Positions 1-10,334 of a stretch of DNA of 64,000 nt are shown piece after piece. Position 1 is the first letter of the stretch, and each line of letters starts with the position of its first letter. The stretch is from an uncultured Rubritalea sp. (lineage in GTDB: Bacteria > Verrucomicrobiota > Verrucomicrobiia > Verrucomicrobiales > Akkermansiaceae), in the NCBI GenBank assembly GCA_937923145.1, contig CALAJT010000024.1:67563-131562 (forward strand), given 5' to 3'. A program made the position numbers and the translations under genes. The notes under the pieces were generated by a model. The model saw only the letters and a list, made by a program, of their open reading frames with translations, searched no databases and was not told the DNA's origin.

Positions 1-634
1 TCTCAAGCGTTACGATTAAGTTACCTTCCTCTTGCTTTAAAGAAAATTTCCAATCTTCTAGGGTAGTTGGAAGCTCTTGTTTAGCAGCTTCGATAATTTT
101 AGTAGAGTCTGCATTCACTACAGGAGAGTCCGTAAGTAAAATTTCAGTTGATGCCGTGATTGTTTCAGGAGGCAAACAAATATCATCCTTACACATCTGA
201 ATTCGAATAGAAGCGCCGAGATTAAATACTGTTCCAGTAGCATCTGCTGCTGGTGTAATAGTTGTGAGAAAGTAAGCTTTCTCGCCATAAGAAAAACTGA
301 GTATCTTGTAATACCAAGCTACGTGAGGAACAGGCCATAGGATTTCTGATGCGGTGTATCCATCTGGAAGCTCAAGATCAAACTTGAGAGCTGAACCAGC
401 CGCTCCGGCATTTTTATAATAAGAGTGCCAGCCTTCAGGATGATCGATCTCTATTGCGACGTCGAACGGCTGACCAGGAGCTGCGTTTTTTACGCTGCTG
501 ATGATGGAGGCAGTAGCTTTACCATCCGAATTACCAGCGGCGAAGTTATCGGCAAAGAGTTCTTGAGCGCTCGCATTTGTTATGAGTAGGGCTAGCCCTA
601 TGAATGCTAGAAATTTAGTGATAGATGATTTCAT
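1..634 (-). CDS. DsbD N-terminal-domain-like thiol:disulfide interchange protein (partial, C-terminus beyond window)
   Basis: Minus-strand reading from ATG at 634: MKSSITKFLAFIGLALLITNASAQELFADNF... signal peptide followed by HPEGWHSYYKNAGAAGSALKFDLELPDGYTASEILWPVPH, typical of the DsbD/ScsB N-terminal domain; open at window edge. Confidence 0.75.
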   Translation of the reverse strand, partial: MKSSITKFLAFIGLALLITNASAQELFADNFAAGNSDGKATASIISSVKNAAPGQPFDVAIEIDHPEGWHSYYKNAGAAGSALKFDLELPDGYTASEILWPVPHVAWYYKILSFSYGEKAYFLTTITPAADATGTVFNLGASIRIQMCKDDICLPPETITASTEILLTDSPVVNADSTKIIEAAKQELPTTLEDWKFSLKQEEGNLIVTLE

Positions 635-727
635 GGTGTGGTAGTATTTCTGTGAAGAATAATTGATTACTAGAGATAAACGTCCTCGGAGGGAAATTTA
701 TTCCATTTACTCTCGAAAAAAGCATTT

Positions 728-1600
728 CTAGCGAGGGCGGGCGATTAAAATGCCTGCATGCTTGCTGAAACTATTGAGGTATCCAGAAATGGTTTTATCT
801 ATCACTACCTTCTTGTAAGTGCTAGATGCATGCATGAATCTAGATTGTCCCTGACTGTCTTTTATGATGATACCAACATGGGAGCAGTAGCTGCCGTCTT
901 TGTGACGAGCGATGCCTATGATGTCTCCATTTCTAAGATACTTCTCAATGCCAGCTACTTGATTTTTCGGCACCATTCTCACTGTCATTGCAGTCATTTC
1001 TCTCTCACTCTGTGCCATTAGGGGGCGGAGTGATGGGTTCATTTTTAGATAGCGATAATGTCTCCAGAGCTTCGACATTTCATTGCACTTATTATTCATT
1101 ACTACTGTAGGGAATTTTCTCGTAATGTCATCGATAGTCTTACGCTTATCATTGTCTTTATACCACTCTGCTAGGAAATGAATACGGTCCATGTAGTGAC
1201 CATTACAGACTCCGTTACGGTAGCGAGTGTGCTCTATCTGAGCGAGTAGGTCGCTAGAAGTGAAGCCACTTTTCTTAGTTTCATACATTCTCGCCATTCC
1301 CATGGTGACTTCGAAAAATGTCCAGCAATCTAGACCCTTGAAGTTTACAGAAGGGGATTCAATATGGTCGTGAATCTCTAGCGTGTAGCCTTTGTAAGGA
1401 ATCCCGCGTAGTTCTAGAGCGATCTTCGCCATACGGTCACCGATGGGTAATTTACGCCAATTCTGAGCTATAGCTTTCTTATTAATAGCTTCAAACTTGG
1501 ATTTGCCAATGAAGGTGAGCGACTGCGGCAGTTTCTCTCCTGCTCGGGAAAGCTGGCTTAGGGGCATCATAGCTAAGAGTAAAAGGAATAGTATCTTCAT
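728..1600 (-). CDS. DUF1460 / N-acetylmuramoyl-L-alanine amidase-like secreted protein
   Basis: Signal peptide; LRGIPYKGYTLE...NFKGLDCWTFFE pattern and C-terminal GDIIGIARHKDGSYCSHVGIII typical of DUF1460 (NlpC/P60-like). Confidence 0.8.
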   Translation of the reverse strand: MKILFLLLLAMMPLSQLSRAGEKLPQSLTFIGKSKFEAINKKAIAQNWRKLPIGDRMAKIALELRGIPYKGYTLEIHDHIESPSVNFKGLDCWTFFEVTMGMARMYETKKSGFTSSDLLAQIEHTRYRNGVCNGHYMDRIHFLAEWYKDNDKRKTIDDITRKFPTVVMNNKCNEMSKLWRHYRYLKMNPSLRPLMAQSEREMTAMTVRMVPKNQVAGIEKYLRNGDIIGIARHKDGSYCSHVGIIIKDSQGQSRFMHASSTYKKVVIDKTISGYLNSFSKHAGILIARPR

Positions 1601-1645
1601 GGCAGTAAGCTAAGCTCTGCCAGTCAGAAATGCAAGATCAGGTGG

Positions 1646-2974
1646 CTACTCTATCACAGGTTTTCTCCATAGTCGGAACCCTAATATAATAGAAGCGACG
1701 GTGAGCCCCACAGCGAGTCCCCACCAGATGCCGACAGGACCTACATCTTGTCTATACGCAAGCCAGCACCCGAAGGGTAGTCCTATGATCCAATAGGATA
1801 TCAAACAGACTATAGCTGGTATAGTAGTGTCCTGAAGCCCTCGCAGCATACCGATGGAAGCGACCTGCTGACCATCTACTATCTGGAAGATTCCAGCTAC
1901 GATGAGAAAGCTACTAGCAAGAGCTATAACAGAGGGGGCGTCATCAATAAAGCTACTAGCTATCTGCTCGCCAAAGAGCAGAAATATAAGAGCGCTGATA
2001 CAGGAGAAGAAGAGTGTGAGCATCCAACCTGATAAGTAGGTCTGGTGAAGGTTCGCAGTGCTGCGCTGACCTACCTTTGCACCGACACGCATGGTGAGTG
2101 CGATAGCTAGACCCAGAGGCACCATGAATGCGAGACCTGCACATACCATTGCTATATTTTGAGCAGCGAGAGCTTCCTTACCAAATGAACCTATAATGAT
2201 ACCAGCCATCACAAATGCTCCTACCTCTGTCAGCATTTGTAGTCCCGATGGGATACCGATCTTGATCAGAGATTTCATTTCTACAGTATCGAGTTTCCTG
2301 AACCAACGGTAAGGCGTCCATTCAGCAAGCGAGCTGTCTTTAGCAAACCAGATGAGCATGGCGACTACGATGGCGATTCTAGAAATAAGTGTTGCCAGTC
2401 CAGCTCCTTCTAGTTTTAGTTCAGGCGCGCCGAGGTTACCAAAGATGAATATCCAGTTGAGAAGAACATTTAGAAGCACTCCGCCGATACTGATCCAGAA
2501 TGCGGACCAGACTCTATTGAGAGAATCGGCATGATTTTTAAGCCCTATCCCTAACATAGCAGGTATGAGTGAAGCCATGATGGTGAGATAGAATGTATGC
2601 GCTCGTTCTGCTACTATTGGATCTTGTTTTAGGTGATTTAATACATCGCTAGTTAGGGCTGTGATGAGGAAGAAAAGTATACCGATGATCAGTCCTAGAT
2701 ACACACCATTTCTACAAACTGATCGCGCCTGCTCTGCATCACCAGCGCCATGAGAAATAGATGTCTTTACTGAGATACAGGTAAGAATGCCGATACCAAA
2801 AACGAAGGGGACGAAGAATAAGTTATTAGCCAAAGTGAGAGCAGCTAGTTCAGTCACACCCAGCTTTGCAATCATGACGGTATCCACCATTCCCAGCAAC
2901 ATCTGCCCCATCTGCCCGATGATGAGCGGAGTGGCTAGGAAGAGGATTGTTTTGCTTTCGCGGTAGAGAGTCAT
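1646..2974 (-). CDS. MATE family efflux transporter
   Basis: 442 aa, multiple TM helices, N-terminal PLIIGQMGQMLLGMVDTVMIAKLG characteristic of MATE/NorM. Confidence 0.93.
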   Translation of the reverse strand: MTLYRESKTILFLATPLIIGQMGQMLLGMVDTVMIAKLGVTELAALTLANNLFFVPFVFGIGILTCISVKTSISHGAGDAEQARSVCRNGVYLGLIIGILFFLITALTSDVLNHLKQDPIVAERAHTFYLTIMASLIPAMLGIGLKNHADSLNRVWSAFWISIGGVLLNVLLNWIFIFGNLGAPELKLEGAGLATLISRIAIVVAMLIWFAKDSSLAEWTPYRWFRKLDTVEMKSLIKIGIPSGLQMLTEVGAFVMAGIIIGSFGKEALAAQNIAMVCAGLAFMVPLGLAIALTMRVGAKVGQRSTANLHQTYLSGWMLTLFFSCISALIFLLFGEQIASSFIDDAPSVIALASSFLIVAGIFQIVDGQQVASIGMLRGLQDTTIPAIVCLISYWIIGLPFGCWLAYRQDVGPVGIWWGLAVGLTVASIILGFRLWRKPVIE

Positions 2975-3085
2975 GATAATAAATCAGCAGCTTTGATTTG
3001 TGCGGAAGCTAGACAGATAGATTGATTTTGGAAATGTCTAAAATCTTAATTGCCAATATTACATCGCTCACTACAATAGTAAGCA

Positions 3086-3697
3086 ATGAATGAATTAGAT
3101 CATATTTTTCAGAATAACCTCGATTGGGTGGATTCTATTAGAGCGAACGACGGTGATTTTTTTAAGAAACTAGCAGAGCAGCAAACTCCAGATTACTTAT
3201 GGATAGGTTGTTCAGATAGTAGAGTTCCAGCAAACCAACTGATGGGGCTACTCCCTGGAGATGTCTTTGTGCATCGGAATATAGCTAACATGGTAGTTCA
3301 TGCTGACTTCAATGCTCTAGCTGTGATTCAGTTCGCCGTAGAGTATCTCAAGGTGAAACACATCATCGTCTGTGGTCACTACCTCTGCGGAGGCGTCAAG
3401 TGTGCACTTTCACAAGATCGATTCGGTGTCATAGATAGCTGGCTTAGGCATATTAAAGACGTAGCCTATCTTCATAGAGATGAGTTAGATCAGCTAGAAG
3501 GTCGGGAGAAAGAGAACAGACTTTGCGAGCTCAATGCTATCCAGCAAGCTCAACACGTCTGTGAATCTCCGCCGGTGCGAGACGCCTGGGAGAGAGGGCA
3601 GGAGATCAGTGTCCATGCCTGGATCTATGGTATAGCAGATGGGAAAATCAACAAGCTACAACCACCGATCATGAGCGCCGATCAGGTTAGAAAGTAA
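3086..3697 (+). CDS. can: beta-class carbonic anhydrase
   Basis: CSDSRVPANQLMGLLPGDVFVHRNIANMV ... CGHYLCGGVK zinc-ligand motifs. Confidence 0.95.
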   Translation: MNELDHIFQNNLDWVDSIRANDGDFFKKLAEQQTPDYLWIGCSDSRVPANQLMGLLPGDVFVHRNIANMVVHADFNALAVIQFAVEYLKVKHIIVCGHYLCGGVKCALSQDRFGVIDSWLRHIKDVAYLHRDELDQLEGREKENRLCELNAIQQAQHVCESPPVRDAWERGQEISVHAWIYGIADGKINKLQPPIMSADQVRK

Positions 3698-3885
3698 TGA
3701 AGGGAACATCAAAAATTCTAAGAGCTCTGACGGTAGTTTTTTCTACGATCATCATTACTCAATCCTCTGATGAAGCCTTAAAATCCATATCTCCTGTTTA
3801 ACGCAAAAAGCTGACGTCACCATATGAAAGTTCATGAAAATCTGGGTAAGGTGGTGTCAGTCACTAGGTTCAAGCCACTATAGGT

Positions 3886-4275
3886 ATGCAATCTGAGCAG
3901 TTATTATTCATCTATGGCACATTGCGCCGAGGAGGTAGCGCACACTACATGATGGCAGATGCTAAGTATGTTAGTGCAGGAACTATCAAGGGTAGGCTGG
4001 TGCATGTGAATCAGTATCCTGGTCTCATAAGAGACTCTGAAAGTATAGTCAAAGGGGAGCTTTATTTAGTGAGTGCGGACTTAGTCGTGAACTTGGATCA
4101 ATACGAGGGATGTAACGAATTTCCTCCGCTTTATATATCTAAAAAAATAGAGGTTCTGTTAGATAGTGGAGAGAAGCTGAGTGCAGCTACCTATGTATTT
4201 CAACAACTAAAAAAGCATCACGAGGAAATAGAATGTGGCGACTGGATCGAGTGGTGTGAACGCAAAAAGTCCTAA
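3886..4275 (+). CDS. gamma-glutamylcyclotransferase (AIG2-like) family protein
   Basis: FIYGTLRRGGSAHYMM (YGTLR/G motif), LDQYEGC. Confidence 0.85.
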   Translation: MQSEQLLFIYGTLRRGGSAHYMMADAKYVSAGTIKGRLVHVNQYPGLIRDSESIVKGELYLVSADLVVNLDQYEGCNEFPPLYISKKIEVLLDSGEKLSAATYVFQQLKKHHEEIECGDWIEWCERKKS

Positions 4276-4317
4276 CGTCTTTCAACGTCAGGCTTCTAAA
4301 ATCTACTAGATAATCTG

Positions 4318-5742
4318 CTACTTTATAATAGGAAGTGGTGGAGTAGTTTTCCAGTTACCTCTAGTGAAGTCTGGGAATTCCACTGAGGCGCCATTGTCAG
4401 CGACTGATGCTTCACTGAGAGGACCTACCACTGACCATTGGATACCCTCATAGAGATTTTGGTCGAGAGGCTGTCCTAGACGAAGTGCCTCGATGACTCT
4501 GAAGTTCATGATGAAGTCCATTCCACCATGGCCGCCCATTTTTTCAGCGTCAGCTTTCATACGTGTGTAGAGTGGGTGATCGTAGGCTTGGTAGACGGCT
4601 TTAAGTTTTTCTCCCTCAGTCCATGAATGGTAGTCTGTGTGTTCCCCGTCTTTGTTAGCCATTGCAGTGAATACTGCATCTGGAAGTTCGCCTTTAGTGT
4701 AGTCGAGTGCCACTCGTGTAGGGAATCCAGCTCCAGCTCCTTTAGTTCCTTGGATCATGTTGTGACGTGAGTATGGACGTGGAGATGTCTCATCCCATTG
4801 AACCATGATAGTTTTACCCATGGTTGTCTTGATGATAGAGGTGCTAAGATCGCCACCTTTGTAATCTAGTTTATTCCACTTATGGTCCTCAGCGAAGTGT
4901 TCCTTAGCGTAAAGTGCACGTCCTCTGGGTGGAGTAGAGAATGATGTGATACGACCGAAGTTATCATCAGTACGACAGAGGTTCATATACTGAGCTACTG
5001 GACCTAGACCATGTGTTGGGTAGAGGTTACCATTTCTGTTCGCATAATGGTAAGTTCTCCATGAGCCTGTGGTATTACCATCCTTCATTTGATGTCGTAG
5101 GTCGTGAATATATGAAGCCTCGGCATGTAGTAATTCTCCGAATACTCCTTCCCTACACATATTTAAGAAGAGTAATTCATCGCGTCCGTAGTTAACATTC
5201 TCTAGCATCATGCAGTGTTTCTGAGTTTTTTCAGATACATCGACTATCTTCCAAGCTTCTTCGACTGTGATACAGAGAGGGACTTCTACACAGACGTGTG
5301 CCCCAGCTTCCATAGCATCTATAGCCATAGGTGCGTGAAGCGACCAAGGTGTTACGACGTAAACTAGATCAGGCTTGAGTTCAGTGAGCATCTTCTTGTA
5401 GATGTTTTTGTCTCCAGCATAGACTTTCACGTTAGCATGGCGTTTGGCATCGTTTTTTAGTACTTTTACTTTCGCCATTTCTGCACGATCTTGATGCAAG
5501 TCACAGATTCCAACTACTTCTGTATTTGCTATAGCTGAGAGGTGGTGATAGTGAATGCGCCCGCGAACACCACACCCGATAATGGCTATTCTGACCTTAT
5601 CTACTTTAGGAGCAATGTAACCTCCCATGTATTTAGATCCTTTCACTCTCTCACTAATTGCAGAAGCAGATGAGATAGCTGTGATCCCCGCGCCAGCAGC
5701 TGTCATTGTCTTAAGGAAGTTACGGCGATTGTTTTTTTCCAT
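4318..5742 (-). CDS. Gfo/Idh/MocA-family oxidoreductase resembling GH109 (NAD-dependent alpha-N-acetylgalactosaminidase)
   Basis: Tat-like N-terminus (NNRRNFLK); Rossmann GCGVRG; block ENVNYGRDELLFLNMCREGVFGELLHAEASYIHDLRHQMK...SWRTYHYANRNGNLYPTHGLGPVAQYMNLCRTD characteristic of GH109. Confidence 0.87.
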   Translation of the reverse strand: MEKNNRRNFLKTMTAAGAGITAISSASAISERVKGSKYMGGYIAPKVDKVRIAIIGCGVRGRIHYHHLSAIANTEVVGICDLHQDRAEMAKVKVLKNDAKRHANVKVYAGDKNIYKKMLTELKPDLVYVVTPWSLHAPMAIDAMEAGAHVCVEVPLCITVEEAWKIVDVSEKTQKHCMMLENVNYGRDELLFLNMCREGVFGELLHAEASYIHDLRHQMKDGNTTGSWRTYHYANRNGNLYPTHGLGPVAQYMNLCRTDDNFGRITSFSTPPRGRALYAKEHFAEDHKWNKLDYKGGDLSTSIIKTTMGKTIMVQWDETSPRPYSRHNMIQGTKGAGAGFPTRVALDYTKGELPDAVFTAMANKDGEHTDYHSWTEGEKLKAVYQAYDHPLYTRMKADAEKMGGHGGMDFIMNFRVIEALRLGQPLDQNLYEGIQWSVVGPLSEASVADNGASVEFPDFTRGNWKTTPPLPIIK

Positions 5743-5854
5743 CTGTCTTTATAGAGTGTTAGAGAATTGAAATTGGTTATCCTTTACTTACGATAGTTTA
5801 AGTTTAGTTCTTTCTGAAAGCAAAATATAATATTTTACGAAAATTACCAACTCT

Positions 5855-8800
5855 ATGGAACTAAATACAGTCAATATGAATTATCCAGATTTGCCAGTAA
5901 GTGCGGCAAGGGAAGAAGTATTGACTGCTATGCAGGATCACCAAGTAGTCGTGGTGGTAGGAGATACTGGCAGTGGTAAAACTACTCAGTTACCTAAAAT
6001 GGCTTTGGAATATCTCAAATCCAACATAACAAATGCTCGGAAACACAAGAAAGTAGGCTGTACGCAGCCTAGAAGAATAGCAGCTGCTAGCGTGGCAAAG
6101 CGTGTGGCAGATGAAATGCAGGTGACTCTGGGGCAGGAAGTGGGTTATCAGGTGAGGTTTGATGACGTGTCTAGTAAGGATACGATACTGAAGTTTATGA
6201 CCGATGGTATTCTGCTGGCTGAGACGCAAGGTGATGCCAGTCTAGAGGAATATGGAGTGATCATTATCGATGAAGCTCATGAGCGTAGTCTTAATATCGA
6301 TTTCTTACTAGGTTATTTGAAACGGTTGCTAAAGCACCGGAAGGATCTAAAAGTAATGATTTCATCAGCGACTCTGGATGCAGGTGGGTTCTCTGAATTT
6401 TACGATGGCGCTCCGATGATCAATGTTGAAGGGCGTACATTTCCTGTAGAAACTCTCTATCTAGCTCAGAAAGACAATGAAGATCTAGCAAGACAAGTAG
6501 CGAGAGCTGTGAAATCGACAGCTCAAGGCGGAGATCTGGGAGACGTGCTAGTCTTTCTACCTGGTGAGCGTGAAATACGTGAGTGCGCCGAGGTGTTAGA
6601 GGGGCGAAATATAGCTCAGACAGAGATTCTCCCTCTCTACGCGAGGATGGGAATGGCAGAGCAGCAGCGAGTGTTTAATACGAAGGCAGGAGTGAAGAGA
6701 GTGGTGCTCGCTACCAATGTTGCTGAGACATCACTAACAATCCCTGGTATAGTCTTTGTGGTGGATACTGGTGTGGCTCGCGTTAGCAGATGGAACCCTA
6801 GCCGACAGGTCCAGCGACTCCAGATAGAGAAGATCAGCCAAGCAAGCGCTAACCAGCGAAAAGGACGCTGTGGTCGTGTTAGTGAGGGGATATGCCTCAG
6901 ACTTTACGAGGAAGATGATTTCGATGAACGCCCTGAATTTACTGATCCAGAAATCCGTAGGAGCTCGCTGGGGGGGGTGATCTTGCGTATGAAGTCGCTT
7001 AAACTTCCTGAGATTGCAGACTTTCCATTTCTTGATCCTCCATCTAGTAAGCATATCTCAGAAGGATATCGAACACTGCGTGAAATAGGTGCTCTGGACG
7101 ATGAAGATGAACTGACAGATGCTGGCTGGAAGCTTGCTAAAATACCAGTAGAGCCAAGACTAGGTCGAATGCTGTTAGAATCTGTTAGGGTCGGTTGCTA
7201 TGAGGAGATGCTAGTCATCGTTAGTGGACTGAGTGTCATTGATCCTAGGGAGCGCCCATCAGATCGACAGCAAGAAGCAGATACTGCCCACAAGAAATGG
7301 GATGATGAAGAGTCAGATTTCACCTCGATACTCCATCTCTGGAAGGATCTAATGGGGTATAGTGACAAGAAAGGCTGGCAGCGTAATCAGCTGAGAAAAT
7401 TCTGCAAACGTAGCTACCTAAATTTCCGCAGGGTGATGGAGTGGGGAAATCTACTGAGGGAACTCAGGCAGGTGAGGATAGGTGTAGGTGCGAAAAATAA
7501 ATCGGGTGATCTCGGTGATATGCAAAGCTGGGCTAGTCATGAGCTGCTTCATAAGGCGCTTCTAATCGGGATGCCTAGACAAGTAGGTAAATTTGATAAA
7601 GAGAATAGAGCTTATAAGGGTGTGTCTGCTAAGGAGTTCGCAATTTTTCCTGGTAGTGGGATGTTCGGTCAGAAGAAGCCTGAGTGGATTCTAGCTTACG
7701 ATATGGTTGATACCTCACGTCTATGGGCTCGTAGAGTGGCTAAAATAGAGCCTCAGTGGCTAGAGGATATAGTTCCTCACCTCTGTCGCTACAGATACCA
7801 TGGAGCGAAGTGGGATAGAAAACAAGGTGCAGTCTATGCTAAAGAGGTGGTTGTTTTTGGACCGCTTAAAATAGTAGAGGGTCGCAATGTTCACTTTGGC
7901 AGAATAGATCCTGAAGCGTCGTGGAAGATATTTATCCGAGAAGGATTAATTGGTGGAGGGCTCCATTTTAAACCTAAATGTCTACGTAAGCTAGATTCTC
8001 TGAGAGACAAGGTCGCTGCCATAGAGCAAAAACTCAGGAGAGTAGGCGGTATATGGAGCGATGAAAAAATAATCGATTTCTTCGAAGAAAATCTACCTAA
8101 GAATATCTTCACTACAAAAGCATTTTTGAAATGGGAGCAGGAACAAGGTGAATCCATCATTTTAGAAATGGAGGACGTCATGTATGATGATCCCAATGAA
8201 CTACTCTGGAGTCTTAAAGGCTATCCAGACCTTGTAGTAGATGAGCTCAGTGGAGGTCAGGAATACAGTATCTACTATAGAGTAGCGCCCAATGAACCTG
8301 ATGATGGAGTAACCATAGGCGTCCACGTGGATCAGCTTATCAATATGTCTAGTGATATTATAGACTGGGGAATACCGGGCTTATTGGAAGAGCGAGTTTT
8401 CCTACTCATCAGAAGTCTACCTAAAGGACAACGTGTTGCTTGTAACCCAGCTGCAGAGCGTGCGACAGAATTCGTAGATTGGATTCAGCTAGGGCAGCGT
8501 TTCGGTAAGGGGAATCTTTATAGAATACTAGGAGACTATCTAACAGATCAGACAGGTATCACTATTGAGCCAAAGATGTTTCACGTAGAGAAACTCCCAG
8601 CCGAGTTGATCACAAAGGTTTGGGTCTGCGATGATGATGGAAACGAACTGATGATGGGACGCAACATTAGCGAAATACGTAAGAAACTAAGCGTGCTGTT
8701 AGACGAGCGCTTTGAAGCTGAATCAGGAGCTGAGTGGGAGCTCAGTGGTATGAAAGAATGGGAGTGTGATGCTCTTCCAGAATACATAGAAGTCAGAGGC

Positions 8801-9586
8801 AAAAGAGCATTCCCTGCTTTAGTGGATGAAGGTGCTACTGTTGGTATAAAAGTCTACTTAACTGCATGGGAAGCGCAGAAAAGCCATCTGGAAGGCTGCG
8901 CTAGGCTCTTCTTGTTAGAGCATACAGACCATGCTAAGTATGTATCGAAAAATCTTCCAGTCTCTACCGAACTTAAAATGTATCTTCCTCTAATCGGAGG
9001 GAAAGGAGTGAATCAGGTAGAGTTCTTAAGGTGCTCTATTCTAGGGATATTCACAAATCAGATTCCTAGAGACGCTGAGTCTTTCTCAGAAATGTCGCAT
9101 AACGGACGTGGTGAACTTTATCAATATACAGAGCAACTAGGTCAGATACTTCAGCAAGTAGTGACGATTTCACGAGAAATAGAGACCTTCATTTCAGAGA
9201 ATAAAGATGACCAGCACCTCGGTGAAATAGCAGAGGATCTCCGCGGACAGCTAGACTGGCTTCTACGCAGTGGTTTTATTCTAGAAGCAGGCTGGCAGAG
9301 CATACTTAGATACCCTACTTACTTTAAAGGCATGCAGCAGAGAATCCAGCGTCTGCGCTCATTACCCGTCATGCGAGATCTGGAGAAGATGGATAAGGTT
9401 TTAGAATTACTAATACCATGGGAAGAAGTGTTTAAACTTAGACCAGATGACGGAGATCTTATAGAATGTGGCTACCTACTAGAAGAGTGGAGGCTCGCAC
9501 AGTTTGTTCCTGAAACTGTGATTAAAGGTGCCGTCAGTATTAAAAAACTAAAACAAGCTCTAGCTACTGTAGGTGTGATGGTCTAG
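5855..9586 (+). CDS. hrpA: ATP-dependent RNA helicase HrpA (DEAH box, DUF3418 C-terminus)
   Basis: GDTGSGKTTQLPK, DEAHERSLNIDFLLGYLK, SATLD, QRKGRCGRVSEGICLRLY; 1243 aa. Confidence 0.95.
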   Translation: MELNTVNMNYPDLPVSAAREEVLTAMQDHQVVVVVGDTGSGKTTQLPKMALEYLKSNITNARKHKKVGCTQPRRIAAASVAKRVADEMQVTLGQEVGYQVRFDDVSSKDTILKFMTDGILLAETQGDASLEEYGVIIIDEAHERSLNIDFLLGYLKRLLKHRKDLKVMISSATLDAGGFSEFYDGAPMINVEGRTFPVETLYLAQKDNEDLARQVARAVKSTAQGGDLGDVLVFLPGEREIRECAEVLEGRNIAQTEILPLYARMGMAEQQRVFNTKAGVKRVVLATNVAETSLTIPGIVFVVDTGVARVSRWNPSRQVQRLQIEKISQASANQRKGRCGRVSEGICLRLYEEDDFDERPEFTDPEIRRSSLGGVILRMKSLKLPEIADFPFLDPPSSKHISEGYRTLREIGALDDEDELTDAGWKLAKIPVEPRLGRMLLESVRVGCYEEMLVIVSGLSVIDPRERPSDRQQEADTAHKKWDDEESDFTSILHLWKDLMGYSDKKGWQRNQLRKFCKRSYLNFRRVMEWGNLLRELRQVRIGVGAKNKSGDLGDMQSWASHELLHKALLIGMPRQVGKFDKENRAYKGVSAKEFAIFPGSGMFGQKKPEWILAYDMVDTSRLWARRVAKIEPQWLEDIVPHLCRYRYHGAKWDRKQGAVYAKEVVVFGPLKIVEGRNVHFGRIDPEASWKIFIREGLIGGGLHFKPKCLRKLDSLRDKVAAIEQKLRRVGGIWSDEKIIDFFEENLPKNIFTTKAFLKWEQEQGESIILEMEDVMYDDPNELLWSLKGYPDLVVDELSGGQEYSIYYRVAPNEPDDGVTIGVHVDQLINMSSDIIDWGIPGLLEERVFLLIRSLPKGQRVACNPAAERATEFVDWIQLGQRFGKGNLYRILGDYLTDQTGITIEPKMFHVEKLPAELITKVWVCDDDGNELMMGRNISEIRKKLSVLLDERFEAESGAEWELSGMKEWECDALPEYIEVRGKRAFPALVDEGATVGIKVYLTAWEAQKSHLEGCARLFLLEHTDHAKYVSKNLPVSTELKMYLPLIGGKGVNQVEFLRCSILGIFTNQIPRDAESFSEMSHNGRGELYQYTEQLGQILQQVVTISREIETFISENKDDQHLGEIAEDLRGQLDWLLRSGFILEAGWQSILRYPTYFKGMQQRIQRLRSLPVMRDLEKMDKVLELLIPWEEVFKLRPDDGDLIECGYLLEEWRLAQFVPETVIKGAVSIKKLKQALATVGVMV

Positions 9587-9868
9587 TCACTTAGTGATAG
9601 TGAACCCTTTCACATCCTCTAAGCGTGGGATTATTTCATGGCTCATAGATTTGATGTGATGAGATAGGGGAGACTCTTCGGTCAGCTCTATGATGAATTC
9701 CGCTACCTCTTCTTCTTCACCCTCTAGAACTAACTCCACAGAGCCATCAGTAAGATTTTTTACCCAACCGATGACATCAAACCCTAGGGTGATTTGTCTT
9801 GTTGCGTAGCGAAATCCAACGGCTTGGACTCGACCTTCAAAGTGGTAGCGCTTGGTGATAGTAGACAT
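9587..9868 (-). CDS. acyP: acylphosphatase
   Basis: GRVQAVGFRYATRQ...GWVKNLTDGSVELVLEGEEEEV acylphosphatase signature. Confidence 0.93.
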   Translation of the reverse strand: MSTITKRYHFEGRVQAVGFRYATRQITLGFDVIGWVKNLTDGSVELVLEGEEEEVAEFIIELTEESPLSHHIKSMSHEIIPRLEDVKGFTITK

Positions 9869-9935
9869 AATAAATCCTGCTTGGCTAATTAAGCTAGAAC
9901 AGGATTTAATAATACTTTCTAGAAAAGTAAATCGC

Positions 9936-10241
9936 TTACTTTGTTAAGTTAGTGATTGCTTGTATCCAGTCACTCTGTGAGTCACCAGGCTTGCTACGCA
10001 TTACACGGTCTAAATAGACGAAATAAGCTTCTAGCTGTATTTCTTCGCATGAAGGGATTACTTTTACCTTGGTTAATGTTGATTTTTTAACAGCAATTTT
10101 CTTGGCAGTTTTTTTTGCCACTTTCTTAGCGGCCTTTTTGGCTACCTTCTTAGTTGCTTTCTTTGCTACTTTTTTCGCCGCTTTTTTAACGGTTTTTTTC
10201 GCTGCCTTTTTCGCTGATTTTTTAACTGCTTTCTTTGCCAT
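9936..10241 (-). CDS. histone H1-like Lys/Ala-repeat protein with DUF2934-like C-terminus
   Basis: N-terminal (K)KAAKK repeats; C-terminus EEIQLEAYFVYLDRVMRSKPGDSQSDWIQA resembles DUF2934. Confidence 0.7.
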   Translation of the reverse strand: MAKKAVKKSAKKAAKKTVKKAAKKVAKKATKKVAKKAAKKVAKKTAKKIAVKKSTLTKVKVIPSCEEIQLEAYFVYLDRVMRSKPGDSQSDWIQAITNLTK

Positions 10242-10334
10242 ATATGTATGAGTGTTAATTAAACAGGGGTTGTGGCGTTGAGGTGAATGAAATATTTTCT
10301 AGTGTCAACTTTATAACTGAGTCAGTATACAAAA

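Noticed and set aside
6734-8802. Several minus-strand ORFs inside hrpA (and similar antisense ORFs in serS, icd, clpB, rplL, the AMP-ligase gene)
   Set aside because: Nested opposite-strand frames of strong conserved genes; low-complexity Ser-rich translations, no independent support.
10069-10251. Plus-strand ORF MVNVDFLTAIFLAVFFATFLAAFL...
   Set aside because: Antisense of the Lys/Ala-repeat histone-like gene; its Phe/Ala-rich composition is just the complement of AAR/GCN codons.
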